Source: Rhineura floridana (lineage: Eukaryota; Chordata; Lepidosauria; Squamata; Rhineuridae). Taken from it: a DNA stretch of 64,000 nucleotides. The notes below the pieces were generated by a model. The model did no database searches and was not told where the DNA came from. It was given only the letters and a program-made list of their open reading frames with translations. The position numbers and the translations under genes were made by a program. Shown piece after piece: positions 36,611 through 46,981 of the stretch (position 1 is its first letter; each line of letters opens with the position of its first letter). The stretch is taken from positions 230,611,943-230,675,942 of the forward strand of contig NC_084482.1 in the NCBI RefSeq assembly GCF_030035675.1. The letters run 5' to 3'.

Positions 36611-37107
36611 TAATGGTTAATGGGCCAAAGGGGTAGGGTGGTCCTTAGACTCCGGAACACTTCCGGTTCCCAAACGAGAGCAGCAATGTGGAAGGGTGCC
36701 GGTCCAAAGAAACGCAAGGAGGGGGGATGAAAGAGGTACACGGCAATGAAACCAGTTCCAGCCTCCGAATGAGGACCGGAAGGCTGCATGTCTTCCACCC
36801 CTTTTCTGAGTCTCTGGTTGGTCGTTGCACCTCCCTGTTCCGGCCTGGTCAGTTTCCTTTGCGAAGAAGGGGGGGAAAGTGGGGACGGAGGAGGGGGGAA
36901 TAAACTCCCAGGCTCCACCCCTTTGAAGAACCTGAGGGCTTCTCCGTGCAATCAACTCCAATCCCATGTCATGCAAAACAGAGCCCAAACTCCATTGCTT
37001 CCATTGTCTGGTTTTCTTGCAACCTCCAGATTTTGGGGGGGGGGGCTGTCCTGGTGCAGAGTAAGCCGCCTTGCATGGGGCAGGAGGGAACAGCGGCTGC
37101 ATTTTGG
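36611..37107. other. No gene recognised
   Basis: Minus frames of up to 178 codons have no domain and follow a G-rich stretch. Confidence 0.5.
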
Positions 37108-37440
37108 GATGCCCAAGAGGGTTGGACTTGATGGCCTTATAGGCCCCTTCCAACTCTACTATTCTATGATTCTATGCCAGCCAACTTGGATGGCTTTTAA
37201 AGTGGGTTGCACACGTTTCTAGAGGCTCAGTGGCTGCTGACCACGATGGCTCTGTTGCTCCCTCCGCTGTCGGAGGCAGGAAATGTCTCTGAATACCAGT
37301 TGCTGGGAATGTCATTTGGGGGTGAGTGTTGCTGTTGCCCTCGAGGCCTGCTTTCAGGCTTCCCAGTGGGGCCTCTGGTTGGCCACTGAGGGCACGATGC
37401 TGGGCTCTGGGCCTGACCCAGCAGCCAGGCTCCTCTGATG
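37108..37440 (+). repeat. Two CR1 3' ends in tandem
   Basis: 37115-37177 is a CR1 tail ending ATTCTATGATTCTATG. 37180-37440 is a second CR1 3' UTR of another subfamily (AACTTGGATGGCTTTTAAAG, TACCAGTTGCTGGGAATG, GGTTGGCCACTGAGGGCACG). Confidence 0.75.
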
Positions 37441-37649
37441 TTAGGAGAGGGGTTGGTCTAGGGCTGGCACCAGACTTTTGGGGGGCTGTGAGCCCAGGGC
37501 CAGTAATGGCCCCCACGAACACCTGCCTCCAACAAGGCCAAGGCCCGCCCTTTCTCTGCCCCTGCTTTGACATTGAGGCTGCTCACCCCCTTCCACCCCC
37601 TGGATACACTTCAGCAGCGGACAGGTGGTGGCTCTTTTGAAGGGGGACT
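37441..37649. other. Unidentified short stretch
   Basis: No coding or repeat signature recognised between the CR1 ends and the SINE. Confidence 0.4.
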
Positions 37650-37850
37650 CACCATTTGGGGAACGAAACAAAGCTCATTAGAAGAGAACCTCCTTGGATG
37701 CAGAAGGGCCAGGTTCGATCGCCGACATATCTGGGAAAGAGCCCCTGCCTGGAATCTTGGAGAGCTGCTGCCAGTCAGGGCAGACAATACTGAACTAGAT
37801 GAACCAATGATCCTCAGTCTAAAGCAGCTTCCTGCGTTTCAAGGTTTTTG
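37650..37850 (+). repeat. tRNA-derived SINE
   Basis: Head CTCCTTGGATGCAGAAGGGC and GGTTCGATCGCC (B box); body GAGAGCTGCTGCCAGTCAGG; end AACTAGATGAACCAATGATC and AAAGCAGCTTCCTGCG. The same 3' end followed by the same reversed Bov-B recurs at 48320-48375. Confidence 0.75.
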
Positions 37851-38195
37851 TTGTTACGTGCCTTCAAGTCGATTATGACTTATGGCAACCCTATGAATAA
37901 GCAACTTCCAGTAACATCTGTTGTAAACCGCCCTGTTTAGATCTTGTAAGTTCAGGTCTGCGGCTTCCTTTATGGAATCAATCCAACTCTTGTTTGGTCT
38001 TCCTCTTTTTCTGCTCGCTTCTGTTTTTCCCAGCATTATTGTCTTTTCTAGTGAATCATGTCTTCTCATGATGTGTCCAAAGTATAATAACCTCAGTTTC
38101 ATCATTTTAGCTTCTAGTGATAGTTCTGGTTTAATTTGTTCTAACACCCAATTATTTGTCTTTTTCGCAGTTCAGTGTCCTCATTGTCAAATTTA
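37851..38195 (-). repeat. Bov-B LINE, 3' end
   Basis: The minus frame reads KPELSLEAKMMKLRLLYFGH, RRHDSLEKTIMLGKTEASRK, NKSWIDSIKEAADLNLQD and the C-terminal HRVAISHNRLEGT. A second small Bov-B piece (TCAGTGTCCTCATTGTCAAA) follows after a deletion near 38170. Confidence 0.93.
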
Positions 38196-38514
38196 AAGTA
38201 GGGAAGGGCTAAGCTGGGGTTGAGGGAGGGGGATTTATTCCTCCCCCCCACCTTGCAATCCTGTGCATGTTTACTCAGAAGTAAATCCCACCCTGTTGAA
38301 TGGGGCTTACCCACTAGGACTGGCGTCAGTTTTGCTGAGACGGCACCTCGGCATTGCACCTGCACCCTTTGCCCACTCACTTCTCCCTGCCTCCCATCAC
38401 ATCTGTGGTTCCCATTGGCTCTGTGTGTGTGCTATTACATTCAGTGATATACGGGAATTACAATTTACGAGTAACATTGGTACAAAAGACATTACTAAGG
38501 ATTCTGTCTGGTCT
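38196..38514. other. No gene recognised
   Basis: It contains AATCCTGTGCATGTTTACTC and CAGAAGTAAATCCCACCC, a common squamate repeat signature. The remainder is probably the interior of the hAT-type element ending at 38589. Confidence 0.45.
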
Positions 38515-38589
38515 GGTATGGGAGGAGGTCCGTGGGGGTGACACCATGAGTTACCGCACCGAGTGACACCAACCCTACTGACGCCACTG
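38515..38589 (-). mobile_element. hAT-type element, right end
   Basis: Ends ...CCCTACTGACGCCACTG at 38589, followed by GCTACAGC (38590-38597). That 8-mer also precedes the left end of the same family at 6487, 32 kb away. No matching 8-mer precedes the nearer left end at 36300. Confidence 0.65.
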
Positions 38590-38597
38590 GCTACAGC

Positions 38598-39312
38598 CAC
38601 TTTGCTCCTTAAGGGTTAACAAAGGACCACAGAGTCGAAGGAAAGAGCGCAAAGGAGGGACTTCCCTTTCCTGCTCCGCCTCTGGGGCGAGAAATGCAGG
38701 CTAGAATTACCGGAGGAGCCCCTCTTCGTGCGCAGCGATGTTGGCGAGTGGGGTTGCGTGGGGGAAGCCTGGAGCCAAAGGTAGGCAATGGGGCGGAGGG
38801 GAGGGTGGGAGAGGGGAGGAGCCCCCTGAAGCGCCCCCGCCCCGCAGACCCTCCGGATCGGAGGCTGCAGCTCCGCCCCGTCCCGTCCGCCTCTCCCCTG
38901 GGCTGGGCTGGCTGTGGGGGGCCGGATCGAAGCATCCCTCGGAACATCTGCGGTTCCGCTGATGAATTTCGTGGCCTTCAGCTTCGAGATGGAGGCGCCC
39001 CATAGTCGGAACAGAGCTAAGTGGGCAACAGGGCGCTAAATGGGCCTCCTCTTCATGTGTCCTCGTTTGTCCTTTGGTTCAGCTGTGATGGTTGAATAGT
39101 GAGGCTCTTCTTTCAATGCCTTCATTCTGCCAGCCCTCCCCAGTTTCCTGTTCGGTTAGAATTAAGGTCGCCATTTAATTCAGGAAAGCCGAAACGTGGC
39201 TGCCCTCCTTGTTTTAGAGTAGCCCGGCAGACAAACTGTTTAGCGAGTGACGTTCTTCCTGAAGAGGGTGCAAATTGGTGGGAGATACTTCCTGCTCCCT
39301 CTTCCTGCACCA
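38598..39312 (+). promoter_or_regulatory. ZNF-unit promoter / first-exon region, copy B' (unit 2)
   Basis: Paralogue of 12957-13727, keeping the TTAAGGGTTAAC edge (with a small insertion beside it), the GC-rich core, the ATG-to-donor exon and the GGTTCAGCTG downstream block. It ends abruptly near 39312, where sequence of the 3' flank family begins, so unit 2 has no body. Confidence 0.6.
38738..38780 (+). pseudogene. Candidate first exon, unit 2 (orphan)
   Basis: ATG opens MLASGVAWGKPGAK plus one base, with a GGTAGG donor. Same length and phase as the other two copies. Orphaned, since neither KRAB nor fingers follow within the unit. Confidence 0.4.
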
Positions 39313-41249
39313 GGTGTCAGAACGTCGCTAATAAATATATTTTGATGGAATCGATTTTCTTTTTATGGCCGCAGCTCCTTGATCATGAAGCGTGTATCGC
39401 CCAGGATTCAAATCTTTCTCAGAGTTGGAATGACTAACCTGATGTTTCACAGGTATGCTTTGCTAGAGGTCACATGACAATAGCTTATGAGCCAAACGGT
39501 TTTTTCAGAGCACCCTTTTATCTTCCAGAAGAGGAATCATTTGCCAAAAGTCTAGGATGACTTTAGAAAGAAGAGATAGAACTGGGAATGCAAAAAGGAA
39601 ATCAACCGGGAAACCTGATGTCTTGCAAAGATGATGTCTTTTTTTAATAGACTGAAATAAGTATTTATGCCAGTTATTAAACTGGAAACAAACCTGTCAG
39701 TAAAATAAATAGGAAATCAAACTGTCCATGCGTAAAATCTAAATGGAAGTTAGGTTATTAAACCAGAAATATGCATTTAAATAAAAAAAATACAGAAAGT
39801 GTTCTAAAAACCTAAATGGGATGTGTGTTATAAAAAATTGCACCCTGGCCAAGGAGTGCCTTTGGTGCCACAACCCCCGAGGTCAGGTTTGTGGGCCACC
39901 CAGAGGGTTCATGGGGCCCAGAGTACTCATGATGCTGCCCCTCCAAGGACTTATGCACATATGTACATAGCTGGGGGGCCCTTGCGAGAGTTACTGCATG
40001 CACGAGCGACATGTGCGAATTCTCACCCACAGCTCCTCCTGGCCCTTGGATCAGGCAGGATGAGAGGCGTGCTTCCTTTTTTTATGTTGGGGATGTGGGA
40101 AGAGTCATCAGGTTCTGCTTCTGGGATTCAGCTAAGTAGCTTAGTAGACAAGTTCTGGGATTCAGCCTCACTGGCCGTCTACTTCAGTCCTGCTGCTGGC
40201 CTCCTCCACTCCTCACTCGCTTGGGATTCCTCCCTCAAGGCCTGGCCTCCCACCACTCCTACGCCTTTCCCTGGGCAACCAGAGGGGCCAAACTGCCAAG
40301 AGAAAGTGGATAGAGAAAAGTTCTTCTCCCTCTCTCATAATACTAGAACTCGTGGACATTCAAAGAAGCTGAATGTTGGAAGATTCAGGACAGACAAAAG
40401 GAAGTACTTCTTTACTCAGCGCATAGTTAAACTATGGAATTTGCTCCCACAAGATGCAGTAATGGCCGCCAGGTTGGATGGCTTTAAAAGAAGATTAGAC
40501 AAATTCATGGAGGACAGGGCTATCAATGGCTACTAGCCATGATGGCTGTGCTGTGCCACCCTAGTCAGAGGCAGCATGCTTCTGAAAACCAGTTGCCGGA
40601 AGCCTCAGGAGGGGAGAGTGTTTTTGCACTCGGGTCCTGCTTGCGGGCTTCCCCCAGGCACCTGGCTGGCCACTGTGAGAACAGGATGCTGGACTAGATG
40701 GGCCACTGGCCTGATCCAGCAGGCTCTTCTTATGTTCTTATGTTCTTAAGAGGATTTTCTGGGCCCTGTCCACTAAATGTGGCTCACACCCTCTGCTGCA
40801 CTCACAGACAATGACACAAACGTACTTGCCCTTCACGTCATGAGCAAATGTGCACCCTCTTTTGCAGATGGAGGGGGAGGAGTTCCCAAAGATCAATCTG
40901 AGGTCACACACAAGTAACAAGATGCCTGACAAATACAATATCAAACAGGTGAAGCTTTCCCCATAATTTCAGTTCTGGACCAGAAAAGCTTACTCTGTTT
41001 AATATATGCCTGCCACTCAGCTGTTAAAGGCATGAGAGCCCTGCTCTCCTTCAGCGCCAATACAAGTCAACACAAAAAGTCCTTGCACAGAGAAATCTGA
41101 CAGGTAAAGAAAAGAGGGTTTAGGATGCCATAAGCTGTTCCGTTGAAGCCTTTTTTAAAAAATGTGCAATGCATTTTTATTTTTATTATGGAGAAGGGAC
41201 AATGGACAGAAAAGGGCTTCCCACCTCCCCTCGCTCTCCTGTGAAGCAG
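39313..41249 (+). other. ZNF-unit 3' flank, copy 2 (unit 2)
   Basis: Paralogue of 4530-6486. It lacks about 430 bases present in copy 1 (copy 1 at 5870-6300) and carries a CR1 insertion (40303-40747) that copy 1 lacks. It runs directly into the third promoter copy at CTTCAGCCACTTTAAGGG, showing the normal junction of one unit's end with the next unit's promoter. The 237-codon frame at 39823-40536 borrows its C-terminus from the CR1 insertion and is not a gene. Confidence 0.65.
40303..40747 (+). repeat. CR1 LINE 3' end with AAGAG duplication
   Basis: Encodes VDREKFFSLSHNTRTRGHSK and TQRIVKLWNLLPQDAVMA, ends with RAINGY and stop, then a UTR to TTATGTTCTTATGTTCTT. Flanked by AAGAG at 40298-40302 and 40748-40752. 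The paralogous segment at 5558 has a single AAGAG with no insertion. Closely similar to the full CR1 at 43772-47732. Confidence 0.93.
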
Positions 41250-41974
41250 CAAGGCGCTTCAGCCACTTTAAGGGTTAACCAATGACGGAGCAGAAGGGAA
41301 GAGCGCAAATGAGGGACTTCCCTTTCCCACCCCGCCTCTCCACAAGAAATGCAGTCTGGAAGCACCGGAGGAGCTCCTCTTGGTGTGCAGCGATGTTGCA
41401 GAGCGGGGTTGCACGGAGGGAGCCTCGAAACAGAGGTATGCAGTTGGGGGGAGGGGAGGGTAGAAGAGAGCAAGGACCCCCCTTAAGTGCCCCCTCCCCA
41501 CAGACCCTCCAGATTTGGGGATGCAACTCTGCCCCGTCCCGTCTGCCTCCTCCCCTGAATATTTGTGGTTACGATTATCAATTTCATGGCCTCAAGCTTC
41601 GAGATGTAGACGCTTCATAGAACAGAGCTAAGTAGACAATCATGAGAGAAATGGACTGATTCGTTATGAGACAGCTTCTTCCTGTGTCCTCCTTTGTCCT
41701 TTCGTTCAGCTGTGATAGTTTAATAGTGAGGCTATTCTTTCAATGTTAAGGTCACTGTTTAATTCAGGAAAACAAACGTGGCCCTGCCCTCCTTGTTTTT
41801 GGGTAGCCCGGCAGACAAACTGTTTAGCGAGTGATGTTTTTCCTGAAATGGGTGCAAATCGGTGGGAGCTACTTCCGCTACCTCTTCCTACACCTGGGGT
41901 AAGTTCCCTACTAAATCAAAAGGTGTTACCCAGTTTCTCCACACCGAGAACCTTTATGGCACATCCACTTACGC
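41250..41974 (+). promoter_or_regulatory. ZNF-unit promoter / first-exon region, copy B'' (unit 3)
   Basis: Paralogue of 12957-13727: CACTTTAAGGGTTAAC, GGACTTCCCTTTCC, the ATG-to-donor exon, the second GC-rich block, then GTTCAGCTGTGATAG. It ends in a remnant of the foldback MITE also seen after copy B, cut by an L2-like LINE. By position it is the likely promoter of the intact finger exon at 55 kb. Confidence 0.6.
41393..41435 (+). CDS. Candidate first exon of ZNF unit 3
   Basis: ATG opens MLQSGVARREPRNR plus one base before the donor GTATGC. Conserved in length and donor with copies at 13109 and 38738. If used, about 13.6 kb separates it from the finger exon, filled with LINEs, and I found no KRAB exon in between. 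The function of this N-terminus is unknown. Confidence 0.4.
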
Positions 41975-42525
41975 ACTTTGAGAGTGAAACTTCTCACCTC
42001 CGTAGCAGTCTTGATGCCCCCTCCACATCTACTGTAGTCCCCAATGAGGTGTCCAGTGCATCGTCTGCTGCACCTTCTTGGGAACGGTTTCAGTTGATGC
42101 GATGATGTGGCCAGCAATGTCTCCTCTTGACCCTTGCCCTACTGGGCTTATTAAAGCTTGCTGAGGGGGTCTGACCGAGTGGATCCAGGGTGTGCTCAAT
42201 GCATCATTGCAGGAGGGAGTGGTTCCAGCCTGGACCCATTGGTTTATGACTACTACCAACCGGTTGCAAATACCCCCTTCTTAGGGAAGGTGCTTGAGAC
42301 GGTTGTGGCCCAGCAATTGCAAGTACTCTTGGATGAAGCAAATTATCTTGACCCATCCCAGTCTGGGTTCAGGCCTGGTTATGGGACTGAATCATCCTTG
42401 GTTGCCCTGATGGATAACCTTTACAGGAGAAAACAGGATGTGTGTGACCCTGTTCTTCTTACTTGATCTCTGAGTGGCTTTTGATACCATTGACCATGGT
42501 ATCCTTCTGGGCCGACTTGGTGAGA
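41975..42525 (+). repeat. L2-like LINE, internal fragment
   Basis: Encodes in broken frames RSSLDAPSTSTVVPNEVSS, WERFQL, an LDPCP-type block, then NTPFLGKVLETVVAQQLQVL, NYLDPSQSGFRPGYGTESSL and, after a stop, FDTIDHGILLGRLG (RT motif A). It is cut at 42525 by the tail of the reversed L2. Confidence 0.88.
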
Positions 42526-43771
42526 TTTATTTTATTTATTTATTTATTGTATTTATATACCGCCCCATAGCCAAAGCTCTCTGGGCGGTTTACAGTAACT
42601 AAAATCATTAAAAGCAAATATACAAATTTAAAAACACATCTTTAAAATTTTTAAACAATTTAAAAAATCACATGCTAAAACGCCTGGGAGAAGAGGAAAG
42701 TCTTGACCTGGCGTCGAAAAGATAACAGTGTTGATGCCAGACGCACCTCATCAGAAAGAGCATTCCATCATTTGGGGGCCACCACCGAGAAGGCCCTCTC
42801 CCTTGTTGCCAGATGCCCAGCTTCCTTCGCAGTAGGCACCGGAGGAGGGCCTTCGATGTTGAGCCTAGTGTACGGGTGGGTTCGTGTTTGGAGAGGTGTT
42901 CCATCAGGTATTGCGGTCCCAAGCCGTGCAAGGCTTTATAGGTTAAAACCAGCAACTTGAATCGAGCTCGGAAACATACAGGTAGCCAATGCAAGAAGGC
43001 CAGAATTGGTTTTATATGTTCAAACCATCTGGTCCCTTTTGCCAATCTGGCCGCTGCATTTTGCACAAGCTGCAGTTTCCGAACTGTCTTCAAAGGCAGC
43101 CCCACATAGAGCACATTGCAGTAATCTAACTTGGAGGTTACCAGAGCATGGACAACTGAAGCCAGGTTTTCCCTGTCCAGATAGGAACTTAGTTGGGCTA
43201 CCAACCAAAGTTGGTAGAAGGCACTCCGTGCTACCGAGGCTACCTGAGCCTCAAGTAACAGAGATGGTCCTAGGAGAAGCCCGAAGCTACGAACCTGCTC
43301 CTTCAGGGGGAGTGCAACCCCATCCAGGACAGGTTGGACATCCACAATTTGGTCAGGAGAACCACCCACTAGCAGCATCTCAGTCTTGTCTGGATTGAGC
43401 CTCAGTTTATCCAGTCCATTGTCGCAGCCAGGCACTGGTTCAGCACATTGACAGCCACACCTGAAGAAGATGAAAAGGAGAAATAGAGCTGCGTGTCATC
43501 AGCATACTGATGGCAATGCACTCCAAAGCTCCAGATGACCACACCCAATGGTTTCATGTAGATGTTGAACAGCATGGGGGACAGAACTGACCCCTGTGGA
43601 ACCCCATACTGAAGAGTCCAGGGTGCCGAGCAATGTTCCCCAAGCACCACCTTCTGGAGGCGACCTGCCAAGTAGGAGCAGAACCACCGCAATGCAGTAC
43701 CTCCCACTCCCAACTGAGCCAGTCTCCCCAGAAGGATACCATGGTCGATGGTATTGAAAGCTGCTGAGAGA
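42526..43771 (-). repeat. L2-like LINE, 3' half (outer element of a nest)
   Basis: It starts with a TTTATTTATTTATTTATTG tail and CCGCCCCATAGCCAAAG. The minus strand encodes motif A LSAAFNTIDHGILLGRLAQL, motif B GVPQGSVLSPMLFNIYMKPL and motif C HQYADDTQLYFSF with DD intact. After a frame change come LRLNPDKTEMLLVGGSPDQ, LVQNAAARLAKGTRW and HWLPVCFRARFKLLVLTYKA. A CR1 interrupts motif A; the 5' part continues at 47733-48216. Confidence 0.92.
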
Positions 43772-43991
43772 TAAGAACATAAGAACATAAGAACATAAGA
43801 AGAGCCTGCTGGATCAGGCCAGTGGCCCATCTAGTCCAGCATCCTGTTCTCACAGTGGCCAACCAGGTGCCTGGGGGAAGCCTGCAAGCAGGACCCGAGT
43901 GCAAGAACACTCTCCCCTCCTGAGGCTTCCGGCAACTGGTTTTCAGAAGCATGCTGCCTCTGACTAGGGTGGCAGAGCACAGCCATCATGG

Positions 43992-45650
43992 CTAGTAGCC
44001 ATTGATAGCCCTGTCCTCCATGAATTGGTCTAATCTTCTTTTAAAGCCATCCAAGCTGGTGGCCATTACTGCATCTTGTGGGAGCAAATTCCATAGTTTA
44101 ACTATGCGCTGAGTAAAGAAGTACTTCCTTTTGTCTGTCCTGAATCTTCCAACATTCAGCTTCTTTGAATGTCCACGAGTTCTAGTATTATGAGAGAGGG
44201 AGAAGAACTTTTCTCTATCCACTTTCTCAATGCCATGCATAATTTTATACACTTCTATCATGTCTCCTCTGACCCGCCTTTTCTCTAAACTAAAAAGCCC
44301 CAAATGCTGCAACCTTTCCTCGTAAGGGAGTCGCTCCATCCCCTTGATCATTCTGGTTGCCCTCTTCTGAACCTTTTCCAACTCTATCATATCCTTTTTG
44401 AGATGAGGCGACCAGAACTGTACACAGTATTCCAAATGCGGCCGCACCATAGATTTATACAACGGCATTATGATATCGGCTGTTTTATTTTCAATACCTT
44501 TCCTAATGATCGCTAGCATGGAATTTGCCTTTTTCACAGCTGCCGCACACTGGGTCGACATTTTCATCGTGCTGTCCACTACAACCCCAAGGTCTCTCTC
44601 CTGGTCGGTCACCGCCAGTTCAGACCCCATGAGCGTATATGTGAAATTAAGATTTTTTGCTCCAATATGCATAATTTTACACTTGTTTATATTGAATTGC
44701 ATTTGCCACTTTTCCGCCCATTCACTCAGTTTGGAGAGGTCTTTTTGGAGCTCTTCGCAATCCCTTTTTGTTTTAACAACCCTGAACAATTTAGTGTCGT
44801 CAGCAAACTTGGCCACTTCACTGCTCACTCCTAATTCTAGGTCATTAATGAACAAGTTGAAAAGTACAGGTCCCAATACCAATCCTTGAGGGACTCCACT
44901 TTCTACAGCCCTCCATTGGGAGAACTATCCGTTTATTCCTACTCTCTGCTTTCTGCTTCTTAACCAATTCCTTATCCACAAGAGGACCTCTCCTCTGATT
45001 CCATGACTGCTAAGCTTCCTCAGAAGCCTTTGGTGAGGTACCTTGTCAAACACTATGTCCACTGGATCACCTCTATCTATATGCTTGTTGACACTCTCAA
45101 AGAATTCTAATAGGTTACTGAGACAGGACTTTCCCTTGCAGAAGCCATGCTGGCTCTGCTTCAGCAAGGCTTGTTCTTCTATGTGCTTAGTTAATCTAGC
45201 TTTAATAATACTTTCTACCAGTTTCCCAGGGACAGAAGTTAAGCTAACTGGCCTGTAATTTCCGGGATCCCCTCTGGATCCCTTTTTGAAGATTGGCGTT
45301 ACATTTGCCACTTTCCAGTCCTCAGGCATGGAGGAGGACCCGAGGGACAAGTTACATATTTTAGTTAGCAGATCAGCAATTTCACCTTTACGTTCTTTGA
45401 GAACTCTTGGGTGGATGCCATCCGGGCCCGGTGATTTGTCAGTTTTTATATTGTCCATTAAGCTTAGAACTTCCTCTCTCGTTACCACTATTTGTCTCAG
45501 TTCCTCAGAATCCCTTCCTGCAAATGTTAGTTCAGGTTCAGGGACCTGCCCTATATCTTCCACTGTGAAGACAGATGCAAAGAATTCATTTAGCTTCTCT
45601 GCAATCTCCTTATCGTTCTTTAGTACACCTTTGACTCCCTTATCATGCAA
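43992..45650 (-). pseudogene. CR1 ORF2: reverse transcriptase
   Basis: The N-terminal part (45650-44925) has DKSPGPDGIHPRVLKERKGE, WKVANVTPIFKKGSRGDPGN and YRPVSLTSVPGKLVESIIK. Motif A is altered (DIVFDKVPHQRLLRKL, where DFSKAFDKVPH is usual). The second part (44882-43992) has motif C KFADDTKLFR with DD intact, GVVVDSTMKMS, RPHLEYCVQFW, and the C-terminus MEDRAINGY. One frame break joins the two. It lacks a stretch of motif A residues, so it is probably inactive. Confidence 0.93.
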
Positions 45651-45788
45651 GGGTCCAATCGCCTCCCTAGATGGTCTCCTGCTTTGAATGTATTTATAGA
45701 ATTTTTTGTTGTTGGTTTTTATGTTCTTAGCAATGTGCTCCTCAAATTCTTTTTTAGCATCCCTTATTGTCTTCTTGCATTTCTTTTG

Positions 45789-46862
45789 TCAGAGTTTGTG
45801 TTCTTTTTTATTTTCTTCATTCGGACAAGACTTCCATTTTCTGAAGGAAGACTTTTTGCCTCTAAGAGCTTCCTTGACTTTGCTCGTTAACCATGCTGGC
45901 ATCTTCTTGGCCCTGGCGGTACCTTTTCTGATCTGCGGTATGCACTCCAGTTGAGCTTCTAATATAGTGTTTTTAAACAACTTCCAAGCATTTTCGAGTG
46001 ATGTGACCCTCTGGACTTTGTTTTTCAGCTTTCTTTTTACCAATCCCCTCATTTTTGTGAAGTTTCCTCTTTTGAAGTCAAAAGTGACCGTGTTGGATTT
46101 TCTTGGCAATTGGCCAGTTACATGTATGTTTAATTTAATAGCACTGTGGTCACTGCTCCCAATCGGTTCAACAACACTTACATCTCGCACCAGGTCCCGG
46201 TCCCCACTGAGGATTAAGTCCAGGGTTGCCGTCCCTCTGGTCAGTTCCATGACCAACTGGTCTAGGGCATAGTCATTTAGAATATCTAGAAACTTTGCTT
46301 CTTTGTCATGACTGGAACACATATGCAGCCAGTCTATGTCCGGGTAGTTGAAGTCACCCATTACTACCACATTTCCTAGTTTGGATGCTTCCTCAATTTC
46401 ATCTCTCATCTCAAGGTCTCCCTGAGCATTTTGATCAGGGGGACGATAGATCGTTCCCAGTATTAAGTCCCTCCTGGGGCATGGTATCACCACCCACAAC
46501 GATTCTGTGGAGGAGTCTGCCTCTTTTGGGGTTTCGAGCTTGCTGGATTCAATGCCTTCTTTCATGTATAGAGCGACTCCACCACCAATACGTCCTTCCG
46601 TGTTCTTCCGATATAGTTTATATCCAGGGATAACCGTATCCCACTGGTTTTCTCCATTCCACCAGGTCTCCATTATGCTCACTATATCAATGCTCTCCTC
46701 TAAGACCAAGCACTCCAGTTCTCCCATCTTGGTTCGCAGGCTCCTAGCATTAGCGTACAGGCACTTGTAAGCAGTGTCTCTCTTCAAGTGTCTTTGGCAC
46801 TTGTGGTTTGGCCTGTGGTAATTTTGCTCTTCTGAATTTATATCCTGTGCCCCTGCTCTCAC
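45789..46862 (-). CDS. CR1 ORF2: APE-like endonuclease
   Basis: 357 codons. In order: YANARSLRTKMGELECLV, IVSIMETWWNG, GGGVALYMKEGI, LILGTIYRPPDQN, VVMGDFNYPDIDW, ATLDLILSGD and IGSSDHSAIKLNI, the full catalytic set of the CR1 endonuclease. It is continuous with the RT in sequence but a break separates the frames near 45790. Confidence 0.93.
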   Translation of the reverse strand: MRAGAQDINSEEQNYHRPNHKCQRHLKRDTAYKCLYANARSLRTKMGELECLVLEESIDIVSIMETWWNGENQWDTVIPGYKLYRKNTEGRIGGGVALYMKEGIESSKLETPKEADSSTESLWVVIPCPRRDLILGTIYRPPDQNAQGDLEMRDEIEEASKLGNVVVMGDFNYPDIDWLHMCSSHDKEAKFLDILNDYALDQLVMELTRGTATLDLILSGDRDLVRDVSVVEPIGSSDHSAIKLNIHVTGQLPRKSNTVTFDFKRGNFTKMRGLVKRKLKNKVQRVTSLENAWKLFKNTILEAQLECIPQIRKGTARAKKMPAWLTSKVKEALRGKKSSFRKWKSCPNEENKKEHKL

Positions 46863-46981
46863 AATGCCTACTTCTAGGTCTACCCCTTTTAAAATTTCAT
46901 CATTTCTTTGGTTTTTATCCCAGGGGGGAGGTTTATTCCGAACCGGACCTTTCTCAGCTCCTGTCAGGTTTCCCCCCTCAG

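Noticed and set aside
36188-36613. Frame ending in an arginine-rich stretch near 36.5 kb
   Set aside because: Starts in a CR1 fragment and runs into hAT GC-rich DNA; a chimera of repeats.
36300-38589. A single 2.3 kb hAT element between these ends
   Set aside because: The 8 bases outside the two ends differ (CTCGTTTG against GCTACAGC), while the right flank matches the left flank at 6479 instead.
39823-40536. 237-codon frame that looks like a gene
   Set aside because: Its recognisable half (VDREKFFSLSH...AINGY) is the CR1 C-terminus from the insertion at 40303; the first half is unrelated flank.
42526-43771. 5' inversion (twin priming) of one L2 with 41975-42525
   Set aside because: The plus and minus pieces cover the same part of RT (both include FDTIDHGILLG), so they are two separate copies.
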